64,000 nucleotides of DNA, from NCBI RefSeq assembly GCF_963169125.1, contig NC_084798.1:100953970-101017969 (forward strand). The letters run 5' to 3'. Made by a program: the position numbers and the translations under genes. This DNA is from Humulus lupulus (Eukaryota > Streptophyta > Magnoliopsida > Rosales > Cannabaceae). Shown here piece after piece: positions 44,050 to 55,620 of this stretch; position 1 is the stretch's first letter, and each line of letters begins with the position of its first letter. Below the pieces are notes generated by a model. That model did not search any database and was not told where the DNA came from. It worked only from the letters and a program-made list of their open reading frames with translations.

Positions 44050-45090
44050 GGTGCCACAGGAGGAACAACCCGAGCAGGCGATATTCGTACACAATCCTGT
44101 GCGACCACGACCAGCCGAAGACTTTTGGGACTAAGCAGGTGATTTGCCCTTGAAATTGCTTTTTTCCCTCAGATGGAGAACCATATTTCTCCAAGTACCA
44201 ATCGGGAATACCATGAATATCAAAACAAGTAGCAATGTCATGACCTGTTTTGTAGCAGTGAGAACAAGTCAAGGCTGCCTTAAGACGCGGCTTGGATTGA
44301 TTGTTTGGACGTACAGCAAAGCCAACAACATTAGGTTTTTCTTCATTGATGCGAGTGATTCCTCAAACACGCTCATCTTGAGCAATTTGGTGAAAGGCTT
44401 GATTCAACGACGGAAGAGGATCTTGCAAGAGAAGAGTGGACCATAATTGAGCACAATTATTGGAACACACGCCAAGAAAAAATTGGTGTAGCCGATCATC
44501 ATAACGTCATTTTTCGTGTTGTTTACCAACCTTACAAGTACATTTACCACACTTGCAAGAAATCAAAGGCTTGTGTTTATCTAGTTCATCCCATAAGACA
44601 TTTAATTTACTGAAATAAACATCACATGCATAGTTTTAGTTTGCTCACAACGATTAATATCTCCCTTAAGTTAGTGAATATGAGGACCATTGACTATTGA
44701 GAAACATTCATGCAAGTCATCCCATAAATGTTTGGCATCATCATAATTTGATAACATAGAATGTACCTCTGGGTCAATTGTATTTGTGAGCCATGAGACG
44801 AGCATACAATGAATTGTGACCCAATCATCTTTTGTATAAGGAGGAACAATATCAGTGATGGTCGCGTTAAGAAATCTGAATTTGCGCTAAGAAGAAAGAA
44901 CGACACGAATAACATGAGACCAATCATCGAAATTATCAACCTTCAGACGAATGCGAGTAATGAAATCGTCAAGACGATCTTACGGTCCTAAGAAAAAAGT
45001 TGAAATGGGATCAATCTTCGCCGATGGTGGAGCAATCTATACCGACAATGAAGTTTTGTCTCCGTCTTTGGTGTTGCTTCCATCGGCCAT
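44050..45090 (-). pseudogene. Copia Gag with zinc knuckle, joined to the RT linker by deletion
   Basis: The start ATG at 45090 gives MADGSNTKDGDKTSLSV. Then RLDDFITRIRLKVDNFDDWS, ATITDIVPPYTKDDWVTIHC, MLVSWLTNTIDPEVHSMLSN and HLWDDLHECF, with several in-frame stops, lead to the knuckle CSHCYKTGHDIATCFDIHG (about 44270-44210). Within about 150 bp the sequence passes into the RT-side linker (RDFVTHMVIKK), so protease and integrase are deleted. Confidence 0.85.
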
Positions 45091-45112
45091 GGTGTGTAAA
45101 AAAAAAAAAAAA

Positions 45113-45126
45113 CTAGCCTGATACCA
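45113..45126 (-). promoter_or_regulatory. PBS of the copia element, initiator tRNA-Met type
   Basis: Minus strand TGGTATCAGGCTAG directly adjoins the LTR end at 45127. It starts like the complement of initiator tRNA-Met. Confidence 0.8.
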
Positions 45127-45302
45127 TGATAAGTTTAGTGTCGATTATTTTTCTCATTGATTCATTGACAATAAACTTGCCCATGATACACGGCAAGAGA
45201 AAGGGAAACTAAAACATAAAAAATAGAAAATGAAATAACATATACCCATATATAAATGATCCTAGAATCAATATCATTAACCACACAAATCATATCGTAA
45301 CA
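45127..45302 (-). repeat. 5' LTR of the copia element
   Basis: 176 bp. It matches the 42095-42279 LTR over nearly its full length apart from short indels, and is followed by the TSD ttaat. Confidence 0.9.
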
Positions 45303-45490
45303 TTAATACGTTTATATATATACTATGTTAATTTAATGTGCTACATATTCAAAGGTTAGTTTTATTGATTTTTGATAATTCACATATGAATTTCGAATAA
45401 TTATTTTTGTATATACAATTTTCATTAAGTAATTGAAAAAATAGCATGCTTTCCTTTTTAATATGAATGATGAAAATTTTGAAAACCTTA

Positions 45491-46400
45491 GGGCCTGTTT
45501 GGCAATGTTTTTTTTTTCAAAATTATGTTCTCAGACATGATAACAGAAAACAGTTTTTGTAGTTTTCAAAAAACAAGAGATGTTTGGTTAATATTTTCTA
45601 AAAACAATTTTTTAGTTTTATTTTTTTTTAAATCCTAAATAAAAAATTAATAAATATATTTACAAAGAGAAAAATATTTTAAAAGCTTCTAATAAATAAT
45701 GAGATAAAATAATATAAACGAAAAAATGATAAAAAAATGAGAGAAAATTTGAAGAAATAGAAATTAAGAAGCGATAAATTGATGCAAGAAAAAATGAGAG
45801 AGAAGTGAGGAGAGAGAAAGTGATGAGAGAGGAAATGGCAAGATAGAAAAAGCGATAAGAGAGAAAATGAGAATATAGTAAGTGATGTGAGAGAAAATGA
45901 GTATATAGTAAGTGATGTGAGAGAAAAAAAATGACATAATAAGTGATACAAGAGAAAATAAGAAGATAGAAAATGATGAAAGAGAAAATGAAAAAATAGA
46001 AAGTGAGAAAAAATAAAATAACGAGAGAGAAAGTGATGAGAGAAAATGTAAGAAGAGAGAAAGTGATGAGAGAGAAAATAAGGAGATAGAAAGTGATGAG
46101 AGAGAAAGTAATGTAAGAGAAAGTGAGAAGAGAGAAACTAATGAGAAAGTGATGTGAGAATAAATGATGTGAGATAATAATAATTTAAAAAGTGATGTGA
46201 TAAAAAAAATAGACAAAAAAAAATTGAGAAAAACAGAAAACAACTTTTTGTTGTTCTTAAAATTTTATGTTTTTTTGTAACTTTGTTTTTAAAAATTATT
46301 TTTTGAAAACAATGTCAAACACATCTACTTGTTTTCAAATAAACCGTTTTTATCTCTTAAAAACAAAATCTTGTTCTTTAATTAAGGAGCTAAACACCAT
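45491..46400. mobile_element. MITE-like element with GGGCCTGTTTGG terminus
   Basis: The left end GGGCCTGTTTGGCA is the well-known start of a widespread plant MITE type. The right end GCTAAACACC is its imperfect inverse. Subterminal sequences are inverted as well: AACAAGAGATGTTTGGTT near 45570 against AAACACATCTACTTGTT near 46320. The interior is a purine-rich tandem repeat. I could not find a convincing 8-bp target duplication, so the exact ends are uncertain. Confidence 0.6.
45780..46160. repeat. Purine-rich degenerate tandem repeat (GAGAGAAAGTGAT type)
   Basis: About 20-nt units of GATGAGAGAGAAAATGAG and variants fill 380 bp with nearly all purines on the plus strand. The antisense Leu/Ser-rich open frames here are by-products of the repeat. 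Confidence 0.85.
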
Positions 46401-47395
46401 CTTAAACTTTAAGTTCAATATACATTTTGGTCTTATAACCAATGATATATTAATATAATTATTCATTATCTTCTTCTCTATTGAATATATAATTATATTT
46501 ATTATATTTTACTTTTTCATATTAATATGAAAAGTGATTATTGTTTCTACCGCAATTAAAAACACATTATCAATATATTTTATAACATAGAGATTCTTAT
46601 AATTATATACCTATGATATAAAATAATTATAAAAATCACCTACAAAATTTTATTTACAAAAATATTTTGCCACGTCATCAAAAAATACTAGATTCTAAAA
46701 GTAATATACCCAAATTTAAAACTTTCCAGAAATCCTGATTTTCCCGTTTTTTGGGTTTAAAAAAGTAACATTTTGGTTACTTAAAATATTAATAAATTAC
46801 CAATTAGTTACTTTTTTCACCGTTTTTATAATGCTTTTTCAGCTTTTTTCTTTTATTTTCGTTTTGTTTTTTTTTTCATGGTACCGAGCCTCTCTTTCTC
46901 TCTCTCCACTATACTCTTTTTTTATTAATTTATTACATTATCTCTTATCTTTAATTTCAAGAATCTTTTCCAGTCACGCTGCTAGTCGGTTGAGTTCAAA
47001 AGTGGTATCATCGCAATCTAATCTTCAAGGTGATCATTTTGATATGTGGGAAGCATATGTTTTTTTGCCGTCGCCGGAGAAAATGACCAGAATAAAAAGC
47101 AACATTTTAGTTTCTTTTTTATATTGTGTTGACCAAAAGCAACAAAATTTTAAACTTGATCAAAATTTAATATACTAAAATTTGTATTCTTATTTTACAT
47201 TTAAAAGATATTATATTGTATTCTAAACAACTTAAATTTATTTAAAAATATTTCAAGTAACTTTTTTAAAATAGATTATTTAGGATATTGTTTGGTAACT
47301 TTTAAATAGAATATAAGAAAAATTATTTTATTTTATTGTATACTAAAAGTAACTTTTAATAATAAGCTATATAGTAATTTGTTATATTTTATTGT
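46401..47395. other. AT-rich spacer, nothing recognised
   Basis: AT-rich DNA with a CT-rich stretch at 46890-46920. The frame at 46831-47178 shows no known domain. It ends at the LTR of element B. Confidence 0.45.
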
Positions 47396-48265
47396 TGTTG
47401 ATTGCCTTTTTCGCTATTAACTTAAAAAGAGAGATTAAAGAAATAAACTATAAGAACACAAGGATTTTTACATGGTTCAGGTTATAAAGGAACCCTAGTC
47501 CACGAGTCACTGGTATTAAGAGGATTGTAAGCTTCTGATTGCAAGCTCCAATGGTGCATTCTCAAGCAGTGTTTAGATTGCTCTGAGTACAAGGTATTTT
47601 CTCTCTAAAAAATCGAACCATTTACAATGTGACTCCCAACCCTTATTTTAGAGGCTGGGGTCATTAATACTAATCATAAGTAATTAATACACATTCTTCC
47701 CATTATTGGGGGATTAATATTAATTCAATGCATTGAGCTGCATTGAATAGAGACCATGGCCCAAATGAGATTTGCGGGGCCCACTGCCAAAAAGCACATA
47801 CTTTATAGGGAACATGCCCCAGGTACTGCTAGGGTGTGTTGTAAGTACCTCCATGTCAAGCGGCGTAGTGGGTGTGCGAATCGTCAAGTCGTACACTCGA
47901 CAACACTGTTGACGGATCACCCATAAAGGTTGTTAGATGATCCTCTGGCTCTGAAAACCCTACATATGTTAACATGTTGCACCTTATCTTAGGTCCAAGA
48001 ACCAGAACCTCGGACCTTGGACACGACTGGTAGACAAGACCGCTCGCCTTAACATCCTGAGCTGGAGAACCTCCAGCTCCGAGAACAAACATCGGGGAGT
48101 AATCTACTAGGGCACCCACGACCCACTGTCAAAGGCAAGGTCTCACCTAAGAGGACCCTTGCTTCGAGTAAAGACCTCGGGCAGTAACATGCCCCGAGAA
48201 TGCCTACGAACGTCCAAGCCAGTCACTGGGGGTTGCCACATGTCGGAGGTGAAAATACGGACAAC
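47396..48265 (-). repeat. 3' LTR of element B
   Basis: 870 bp, plus reading TGTTGATTGCC to ACGGACAACA. Compared with the LTR of element A (about 868 bp after removing the nested insert), order and ends are the same. The left flank is attgt (47391-47395); the matching TSD cannot be checked because the other end of the element is lost. Confidence 0.9.
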
Positions 48266-48280
48266 ATTTGCCCCCCAAGT
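48266..48280 (-). promoter_or_regulatory. Polypurine tract of element B
   Basis: The plus strand reads TTTGCCCCCCAAGTC; on the element strand this is GACTTGGGGGGCAAA directly before the LTR's TGTTGTCC. It is the primer for plus-strand synthesis and fixes the element's orientation. Confidence 0.85.
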
Positions 48281-48386
48281 CTCTACTCGTCCTCAGACAG
48301 TGGAGACTTCAAACTTAGGAAGACTTTGAAAATTCCCCGGATAGGAAATGTTTGGACTCCTGCTGATGTCACTCTGAAAAGCAAAA

Positions 48387-48612
48387 ACACGTGTCAACGC
48401 CCCATTGTTGGGCCCATCAGCTCGTGCATTTAATTAGGGGTCAACTCGAAACGTATAATATGCGCCCGAGGCGTCTTTTCCCAAATAAACAATAATTGTG
48501 ATACGCGCCTTTTGAACCCTGACCGTCGGATCACCTTCATGAAATTACTAGGGTAAGCCATCCGACAGTTGTGGGGAAGTTACTTCCCTAATACATTTTA
48601 CTGGGTATAAAA
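48387..48612 (+). promoter_or_regulatory. Candidate promoter of the antisense gene in element B
   Basis: TATAAAA at 48606-48612 in GGGTATAAAATCCC, with an ACACGTGTC G-box at 48387-48395 upstream. A C/T-rich exon 1 and a splice donor CTCGG/GTAAGT (48820) follow. The layout matches the promoter in element C although the sequences differ. Confidence 0.55.
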
Positions 48613-48634
48613 TCCCAGAAAAACCTTTAGTCTC

Positions 48635-51600
48635 ATATTATAACCATTCGAAAATAAAAAACTTTCTTAGCACACTTTCTTCTCTCTTGCCTGCCTCTCA
48701 TCTTCAACCCTTTCCTGGAGTTCTAGACGACTGGCGTGAATCGTCTTACTTCTGGTCAAACAACAAACAATACTTCAAGGTTAGGACTCGCCGCAGCACC
48801 TACCTTCGCTTTATCTCGGGTAAGTACCTTCGACCCACTTTTCTGTTTTTAGTGTGTGCTTGGTGTTTTTCAATATATGTTTAGGAATGGCAGTAGTGTG
48901 GAATTTTGGAGCCTGTTCCTCGTTTTCACAAGTCGTTTTAGGCACATTTTAATATTAGGCTCGTTCGAAATGACCTTCAAGAGTCTTTTTGTCAACTTTG
49001 CGTTTCTGAGCCTATGACCAGAATCTAGGAATTTTCCAGATTCCACTAGGTTCATCTTCTCCAGCTTGTCCTTAGGCACCAGGGATACCTCGCATTTCCA
49101 AAACTCTCATTTCCTTCCCGAGAAGTATTCCTAGAGTCGTTTGTGTTTTGGCCATCTTTCCTTCGGTCAGAATAATAACTGCTTGGTTTTTTGTCTCAGA
49201 TGTCCGAGGAACTCAATCAACTACACGAACACGAGTTCTATCTTTTCAACCAGGAGATCTTCGATATGGCTCGAGCACGAGATGCTTCCGAAAGCAATGT
49301 AAGGACAGGGACTCAAGAGCCAACCGAGGAACTAGTCATTCGTCCCGACCTTCAAGTGGCGGTGAGGCCTGAAATTCCCGAAGACTAGGAGCTCACTCTG
49401 GAGAAGGTAAACAAGGCCTCCACTCCACACACTACACAAAAATACGAGGGTGATGCATTCGAAGCAGAGGATTACAACACTTTACGACGATCATGAGGTA
49501 TTACTCAGTCAGAGACAGTTGCCTCATCCACCTCTGTCGGGAGTCCGAGAGTGCACATCACAGCGTCTACCACTTGGGCACTTAGAGCGAGGCGCACCTA
49601 ATGGCAGGGGCTACCCTATCCCTCAAGCAATATTTTGTGAACTTCCTGAAGTTCGTGGGGATAGCCCCCTTCCAGCTCTCCCCCAATAGCTACAGAGTGC
49701 TCACGGGGATGTACATTCTGTACTAGAAGCACAAATGGTCTGAGCCTTCCCTGGCAGAGATTCTTTATTTCTATAGTGTCAAAACCACTCCTCGGAAGAA
49801 GGGCTCCAAGTGAGACGGATACTATGCCCTAGCGAAGTACCCAACTTCGTCACTCAGTTACAAGGCTCCACACCATAACGAGAATCACGCTCGGGACTAC
49901 AAGGATGCCTTCTTCTTCACGAATGACTTCCCGACCCGTAGTAACCCAAATTTGATTCTTGATTTCATCAGAGTAGGTGAGCATCTTTCCAAACACGCTT
50001 ATTCCTTGCCTCACTAGGGCCTTTCTGTATTCGATACTTAGTTATTTCTATTTGAATAGGTCATTTCCGTTGAACTCCCTATGTTCAGCTCTTCGAGGAT
50101 TATCTCCAAGCAATGAAGGCTCTCCCCGACCGGGACTTGAACCTTAGTGTCCTGGTAATAGAATCGAATCTTATTAGGTTGGGGCTTCTCAGCATCAAAC
50201 AACAAATAAGCAACCTGGAGCTGACAAAATACCGCCAGTCCAAGAAGTATCGGGAGTTGGCGTCCCGTCATATCAATTACATAAAAGGGCTGGCCAAGAA
50301 AGCATTTCACAAATAACTGGTGGAGGAAAGGCTGGTGAATGTGCGTGCTGCAGAAGAGGCCCAAGAGGCACAAGAGGATCGGGAGCTTGAGGAAGAGCTT
50401 CAGGCAGGGATGGAAGCTTCCCACCTAGACTCAGGTAAATCACCTCTCGCTCTGACTTCTGCTTTCCGAGTAAATGATAGGATGAGTCCCGAGCATGTCT
50501 GGGCTTCCCCAGCACTCCTTCGTTGTGGTCAAATCTCACATCGGCATTCGACTAGGGAAGAATTACGGGATTACCTAGATCTCAATAGACATTTATCTCC
50601 ACCGCCCTAGTAGGTATTCCACTTCTCATGGATTCGTACCCTTAGATCGAGTGACGTCCTTCACCTTGAGCTGGTTTTGCCAATATGGCACCAACATTAG
50701 TTGTGAGGTCGGGAATAGGATAGTACACCCTCACTGTTTGCACCGAGGCTCAACTCACAGTGAGCCTCCGAGTAGCTTATTTTATTACATTGTCCTTTTG
50801 TGTAGAATGTATGCTAACTATTTAACTTGTCCTGCAACTCACATTGGATTGGCAGACATTGCCCAGTCTGCACTAAGGTTAGGAGCGCCCCCCAGCTCTT
50901 CGGCAGGAGAGGGGTCGTCGCGCCCTCGGGAGCAACCCGAACCCTCTCCTCCGGCCAAGAGGTAGAGAGTCTCCATTCCCCCCGCGGAGGTCCCTATAGC
51001 CGACTTGCCCCCAGTAGTGAAGATCCCCTCATCGCCCGGGTCAAACGAGGTGGTTCAAGAGGCAAGGCAGGAGGAGGTCCCAGAACCGGACCAAGGGTCG
51101 GTTCAAGACTTGGAGCAGGTGGCGGTGCCCCCCGAATTCGTCTCCTGGTGTACCCTAATAAGTATGAGGGGGCTTTGTTGGAGCAGTACAAGAAGATGCT
51201 TCAACACTTTGAAGCAAGGTTGGAAGAAGGCAACAAAGCCTTGCACGAGACAGTCGAGGCCCTTCGTAAACTTAAACCACCCCGAGAGAAGCCCATCAAC
51301 CTTCCAATTGGTCAGGCTAAGCTAGAGACTTTTTTCTCCGCCAAGCTAGGTGAGATCGTTGCTCCTCTCACCGCCAAGCTCCTCCAGGGGGTCAGCTCCA
51401 CCAAGTGCAAGTTGACTGCTCAAAGCTTCTCCCAACTCGGCAACAGTAATGAAGCATCTCTCATGGCCTCGTGTCGGTACGCCTCTGTCCGGTTAAGCTA
51501 ATCATTCATGTGCTTGAATTCAACTCATCAAGGTTTTATTAGGCTAACACTTTCCTTCATTTTATTTTTTCGTTATAAAGTCCGCCTTGGCCAGCCAGTG

Positions 51601-52300
51601 CCTGGGAGACATCGTGATGGAGAAGTCATACGAACTTCAGAAGTCCCATGATAAGGTTGTCTCCCTTAAGGAGAAGATAAAATACTTTCGGGAAGAACTT
51701 GCCCGAGCCAAGGCTACCCTCGAGGCTGAGCGAAAATGCTCTCAGGAGCTTGAGGAAACCATCCAGATGACCTCTGAGGATATACAGCAAGCCAAAGGGG
51801 AAACGAAGGCAGTCGTTGAGGGCATGCAGCAGGCCCAGGAGGAGGCTAAGAAAGCCACAGCTGAGATCGCTCGAGTGGCCCTAGAGAGCTCCCAACTTCA
51901 TAGGCAGGCTAAGGAGGCTAGCGACCGGGCTGAGTTAGCCAAGAGGAAGGCTCTCCAAGCCATGGAGATAAACAATTATGCTCGGTGCTAGGTGGAGAAG
52001 CTCAAACGGGAGACCGAAACTATCGTTGAGGACGCCTTCTATGTGGCCTGGTATCACAACTAGGACATGAACTTGGACTTCACTGGGGAGCCTGAGAAGT
52101 ATAAACTCCTTATCATTGAGCACCTCCAAGCTACCCAAGCTACCGAGGTGACCTAAGTGGTTCCAATGGCCAAGGCGACCCCATCTTCCAATGCCACTCA
52201 ACCAATTGAGGTGACCCCAGCTGTTGAGACGGTCCAGGTAGGGGGTGCCCGGAGTGGAGATCCGATTATTGAATTGGTGGCAGAGGTTCCTGAAGACTGA
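48635..52300 (+). pseudogene. Antisense accessory gene of element B (spliced; putative gypsy-type transposon domain, coiled coil)
   Basis: A 5'-UTR intron (GTAAGT 48820 to TTGTCTCAG 49199) ends just before ATG 49200 (MSEELNQLHEHEFYLFNQEI). After a frameshift comes the conserved domain (about 49601-49976): QYFVNFLKFVGIAPFQLSPN, SYRVLTGMYILY, SLAEILYFYSVK. Further introns are likely at 49977-50059, 50435-50855 and near 51470-51580. Exon 50856 on is Pro/Ser-rich, then EGALLEQYKKMLQHFEARLE; a long coiled coil (51590-51990, EELARAKATLEAERKCSQEL) follows, then AFYVAWYHN*DMNLDFTGEP and an acidic/Thr tail to TGA 52298. Stops match CAG to TAG and CGA to TGA. Function is unknown; relatives occur in Tat elements. 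Confidence 0.65.
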
Positions 52301-52435
52301 TTATAATTTTTGCACTTAGGCCTGTGTGCCATAAACTTATTGGGGTATAGACAACAATTGCTTAAGCCCCCGAGCATAGTTGTAATTATTCACCCGTTTA
52401 AGAATTATGTAGCTTGCCCTGCTTTTTATTTGGTT

Positions 52436-52630
52436 TGGTTCTATGAATTCACCGTAACTTCAATTGCCACAAGAATAAGCACTCAAACCGTTTTAAACAC
52501 TTGGTTTTATAAATTCAACATAACACGAATGTCACGAGAACAAGAACTCAAACCGTTTTAAATACTTGGTTCTATAAATTCAACGCAACATGAATATCAC
52601 AAGAACAAGAACTCAAACTACTCTACTGGT
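52436..52630. repeat. Three tandem copies of a 65-66 bp unit
   Basis: Units start at 52436, 52502 and 52567, each beginning TGGTTYTATRAATTCA and ending CAAGAACTCAAACCGTTTTAAA. They lie just downstream of the antisense gene of element B. Confidence 0.8.
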
Positions 52631-53524
52631 GGCTCCCACGTTTAGTCCCTTGTAGGCCCATAGTCCAAGAAGTAACTTTGATGAGGAATTCATCGTTGGT
52701 CTTCACTCAGAGTCTCATGCCCTCGCAATGCAAAGATTTGGGCTTTTAGGGGTCTTAGCATGCGAAACCACCTGCCCCCCGAGTATGCACTACTCGAGAG
52801 GTTGGGGGTTTCAGCACTGCTCTCTGAGTGCATATCTTATCATTTCCATGCCATCTTACACCTCCTCGAGGGGGGGTGATGTTAATGAGGTGCCCAAGCA
52901 TATGCTCGGGAGGTAACCTAAATTCTTAGTCTCTGTTACACTGGGTTTTCTAGATATGGGATATAGTGACATTGGGGATGATTCGCTCATTGACTAGCCA
53001 AGCTTCCCCTGTCATGGATATCCTGAGGCCAAGTACAAGGTACTCGACCTTCTGCTCACACCTCGAGACCAAGAAACTTAGCCAGAGCTCCTTGGGCTCG
53101 ATGTCCACGGGTGGTGACAATCGTCTATTCTCGCGCTACTTGGGCTATCTATCTCCTAGATGTTAAGCTTAGTTTTATCTGGAACAAGCTACCCTCTAGG
53201 CTAGACTTTATTAATTTCCTAGGATTTTCTATTCTCGGGATGGAGACGCTAGGCTTACTCCTCTTGACAATGGACATGTTTAGTTTCCCAGGTCGTTCCT
53301 TGTGAGGCATAGTGTTGCCCTAACTCCATGCTCCCCAAGTGATCAGAGTGATCACTTGTCCCAGCGAGTGGATGCTCTTACACGGCATTAATAGAAAGTA
53401 AAGGGAACCAAAGAATATAAGTAGATAATACATTTCTTATAGTGTTTTACATACACAGTTTCCATTACATGTGCCTGAAGGCTACAAGGGGCATTACAGA
53501 AATAGACAATATTTGTTGCTCATA
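52631..53524. other. Spacer between the antisense gene and pol of element B
   Basis: No domain is seen. GCTCCCCAAGTGATC at 53330-53344 is, on the element strand, GATCACTTGGGGAGC, at the same place and of the same type as the tract at 27956 in element C. Confidence 0.5.
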
Positions 53525-54540
53525 CTATTGGTAATACCAGTGAAGATGCTCGGCATTCCAGGCATGAGGAATCAGCTCCCCACTTAGTCGGGCTAACTTG
53601 TATGTTCTCAAACACACAACACTCTCGATTTGGTATGGACCCTCCCAGTTGGGTCCCAGCCCTCCCGGACCGGGATCTCGGGTGGCTAAGAAGACTCTTC
53701 GCAACACCAAATCTCCGACCCCAAATTTTCTATCTTTTACTTTGGAGTTAAAATATCTGGCTACCTTCTACTGGTAAGATGCTACTCACAGCTGAGAAGC
53801 TTTGCGTAGCTCCTCCACGAGCATCAGGGACTCCCGAAGTAAAGCATGGTTCAAGGTTGGATCATACATGTCCCGTCAGTGAGTGGAGATAGCTGCTTCA
53901 ACTGGGAGCATAGTCTCATACCTGTAGGCCATCGAGAAGGGAGAATGGCCGATGGAGGTCCAGGCAGTGGTGTCGTAGCTCCACAATGCCCTAGGAAGCT
54001 CCTTAGGCCAAGCTCCTTTTGCCTGCTCCAGCCTTTTCTTCAACGTGGACTTGAGTGTCTTGTTAACTGCTTCCACTTGGCCATTAGCCTGCGGATGGGC
54101 CACAGAAGAAAAACTCTTGATGACACCATGTCGTTGACAGAAGTTTGTGAACACTTCACTATTGAACTGCAATTCGTTGTCTAAGACTTTCTTCCTCAGA
54201 AGCCTATACCGGCAAACGATATTTTTTATGACAAATCCAAAGCCTTTTTGGAGGTGATTGTGGCGAGTGGCTCGGCCACAACCCACTTCGTGAAGTAGTC
54301 GACAACCACTATGGCATATTTCATCCCTCATTTCCCTGTAGGCAGGGACCCTATAAGGTCGATGCCCCAGACAGCAAAAGGCCATGGGCTGGTCATCTAA
54401 GTAAGATCATTTGAAGGCGCTCGGGGGACGTTAGTGAAGTGCTGGCATTTGTCACATTTCTTGATGTAATCCATCGTGTCTCCATTCATGGTGGGCCAAA
54501 CATACCCTTATCTTAAGATTTTCTTGGATAGGCTCTGCCC
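53525..54540 (-). pseudogene. Integrase of Tat element B
   Basis: Reading down from 54540: KKCDKCQHFTNVPRAPSNDL (end of the zinc-binding domain), PWPFAVWGIDLIGSLPTGK with the first Asp, VVVDYFTKWVVAEPL; a frameshift near 54240; then VLDNELQFNSEVFTNFCQRH with the second Asp and AHPQANGQVEAVNKTLKSTL with the Glu; ALWSYDTTAWTSIGHSPFSM; and the C-terminal LVLRRVFLATRDPG, GPNWEGPYQI and HAWNAEHLHWYYQ before the stop at 53525. The three acidic residues survive, but the frame is broken. Confidence 0.85.
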
Positions 54541-54635
54541 CCCAGCGCCTTGATCTACTCGGGTTTCGCCTCAATCCCTTAAGCGCTTACGATGAAGCCT
54601 AGGAACTTGTTGTAGGCTACCCCAAATGTGCACTT

Positions 54636-55620
54636 TCAGGGGTTGAGATTCATCTCGAACCGGCGGAGCACCGCAAAGACCTCAGTTAGATTGCCTCCGT
54701 GATCTTGGGTAGTCCTGGACTTGACCAACATATCATCCACATAGACCTCCATGTTCCGACCCAATTGGTTTTTGAACATCTTATTAACCAGCCTTTGGTA
54801 GGTTGCGCCAACGTTTTTCAACCCAAAAGGCATCACAATGTAACAATAGATACCCTTGTCGGTTCGGAAGCTAGTGTGATCTTGGTCGGCGATGTGCATG
54901 GATATCTGATTATATCCCAAGTATGCGTCCATGAATGACAACAACTCGTAACCAGATGTGGCATCGACCATCTGGTCTATTTTGGGAAGTGGAAAGCAGT
55001 CCTTCGGAAAGGCCATGTTAAGGTCCGAGAAATTGATACATGTCCTCCAAGTGCCATTTGGCTTTGGCACGAGGACATGATTGGATAGCCACCTGGGATA
55101 TTGGGCTTCTCGGATAAGCCCATTGGAGAGGAGCTTGTCCACTTCGGCCTTGAGGGCCTCTTTCCGAGTTTGATGAAATGTCTGTTGCTTCTGTTTGATG
55201 GGAGCAAAGCTAGGATCGACATTCAAGGCATTGCATATGATATTCAGATCAATTCCAGTCATGTCGGAATGTGATCACATGAACACGTCTTGGTTTCCTT
55301 GAAGGAATCCCACCAATGCCTCACAGACTTCCATTTTCAAGCTTCCCCCAACTTTTACTTTCCCGTCGGGGGTGGAGGTATCAAGAACTATCTCCTCCAC
55401 CTCCTCTATTGGTTCAATGAACCTCTCCTCTTGAACCCTTGGGTCTAACTCGTCAGGCCCCGACTCTTGGACAGCTTGTACCTCCGAGGCCTTGAACTTC
55501 TCGGGACCTTCTTCCCTTACCATCATCACTGGAGGCTTGAGGGAGACATTGTAGCACTATCTCGCCTCTTTCTGGTCACCACGAACTGTGCCAATACCTG
55601 CATCCGTGGGGAACTTCATG
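54636..55620 (-). pseudogene. Reverse transcriptase and protease tail of Tat element B, truncated at both ends
   Basis: The open 208 codons at 55262-54636 give DVDPSFAPIKQKQQTFHQTR-like linker residues, SNGLIREAQYPRWLSNHVLV, NGTWRTCINFSDLNMAFPKD, CFPLPKIDQMVDATSGYELL, FMDAYLGYNQISMHIADQDH, MPFGLKNVGATYQRLVNKMF and the catalytic MEVYVDDMLVKSRT. Upstream (55529-55275) is the acidic linker, then the protease tail KFPTDAGIGTVRGDQKEAR up to 55620, where unrelated sequence begins. Downstream the RT breaks off near 54580 and jumps to integrase, so RNase H is deleted. Confidence 0.88.

Larger units (their letters stand above)
42095..45302 (-). mobile_element. Ty1/copia element, internally deleted, TSD ttaat
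   Basis: The LTRs are short (42095-42279, 185 bp; 45127-45302, 176 bp) and start TGATAAGTTTAGT. They are flanked by perfect ttaat duplications (42090-42094 and 45303-45307). A minus-strand PBS (45126-45113), gag (45090-about 44100), RT and RNase H (43864-42489) and a PPT-like GACAGGGG before the 3' LTR remain. Protease and integrase are missing between the Gag knuckle and the RT linker. Short LTRs suggest an Ale/Retrofit-like lineage, an inference from size alone. Confidence 0.93.
47396..55620 (-). mobile_element. Ty3/gypsy Tat-lineage element B, 3' part (LTR, PPT, antisense gene, integrase, RT)
   Basis: In plus order: 3' LTR 47396-48265, PPT 48266-48280, plus-strand antisense gene 48635-52300, integrase 53525-54540, RT 54636-55262, protease tail to 55620. 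It is the same family as element A (LTR and RT align). About 2 kb covering the RT C-terminus and both RNase H domains is deleted near 54540. The 5' part (protease, gag, 5' LTR) is replaced by an Athila-type sequence at 55621. Confidence 0.88.

Noticed and set aside
45764..46243. 159-codon Leu/Ser-rich open frame on the minus strand
   Set aside because: It is the antisense translation of the GAGAGAAAGTGAT purine repeat; low complexity with no domain.
50827..51501. 224-codon frame taken as an independent gene
   Set aside because: Its first half is in a different frame from the conserved exon; only the second half (from about 51150) belongs to the antisense gene of element B.
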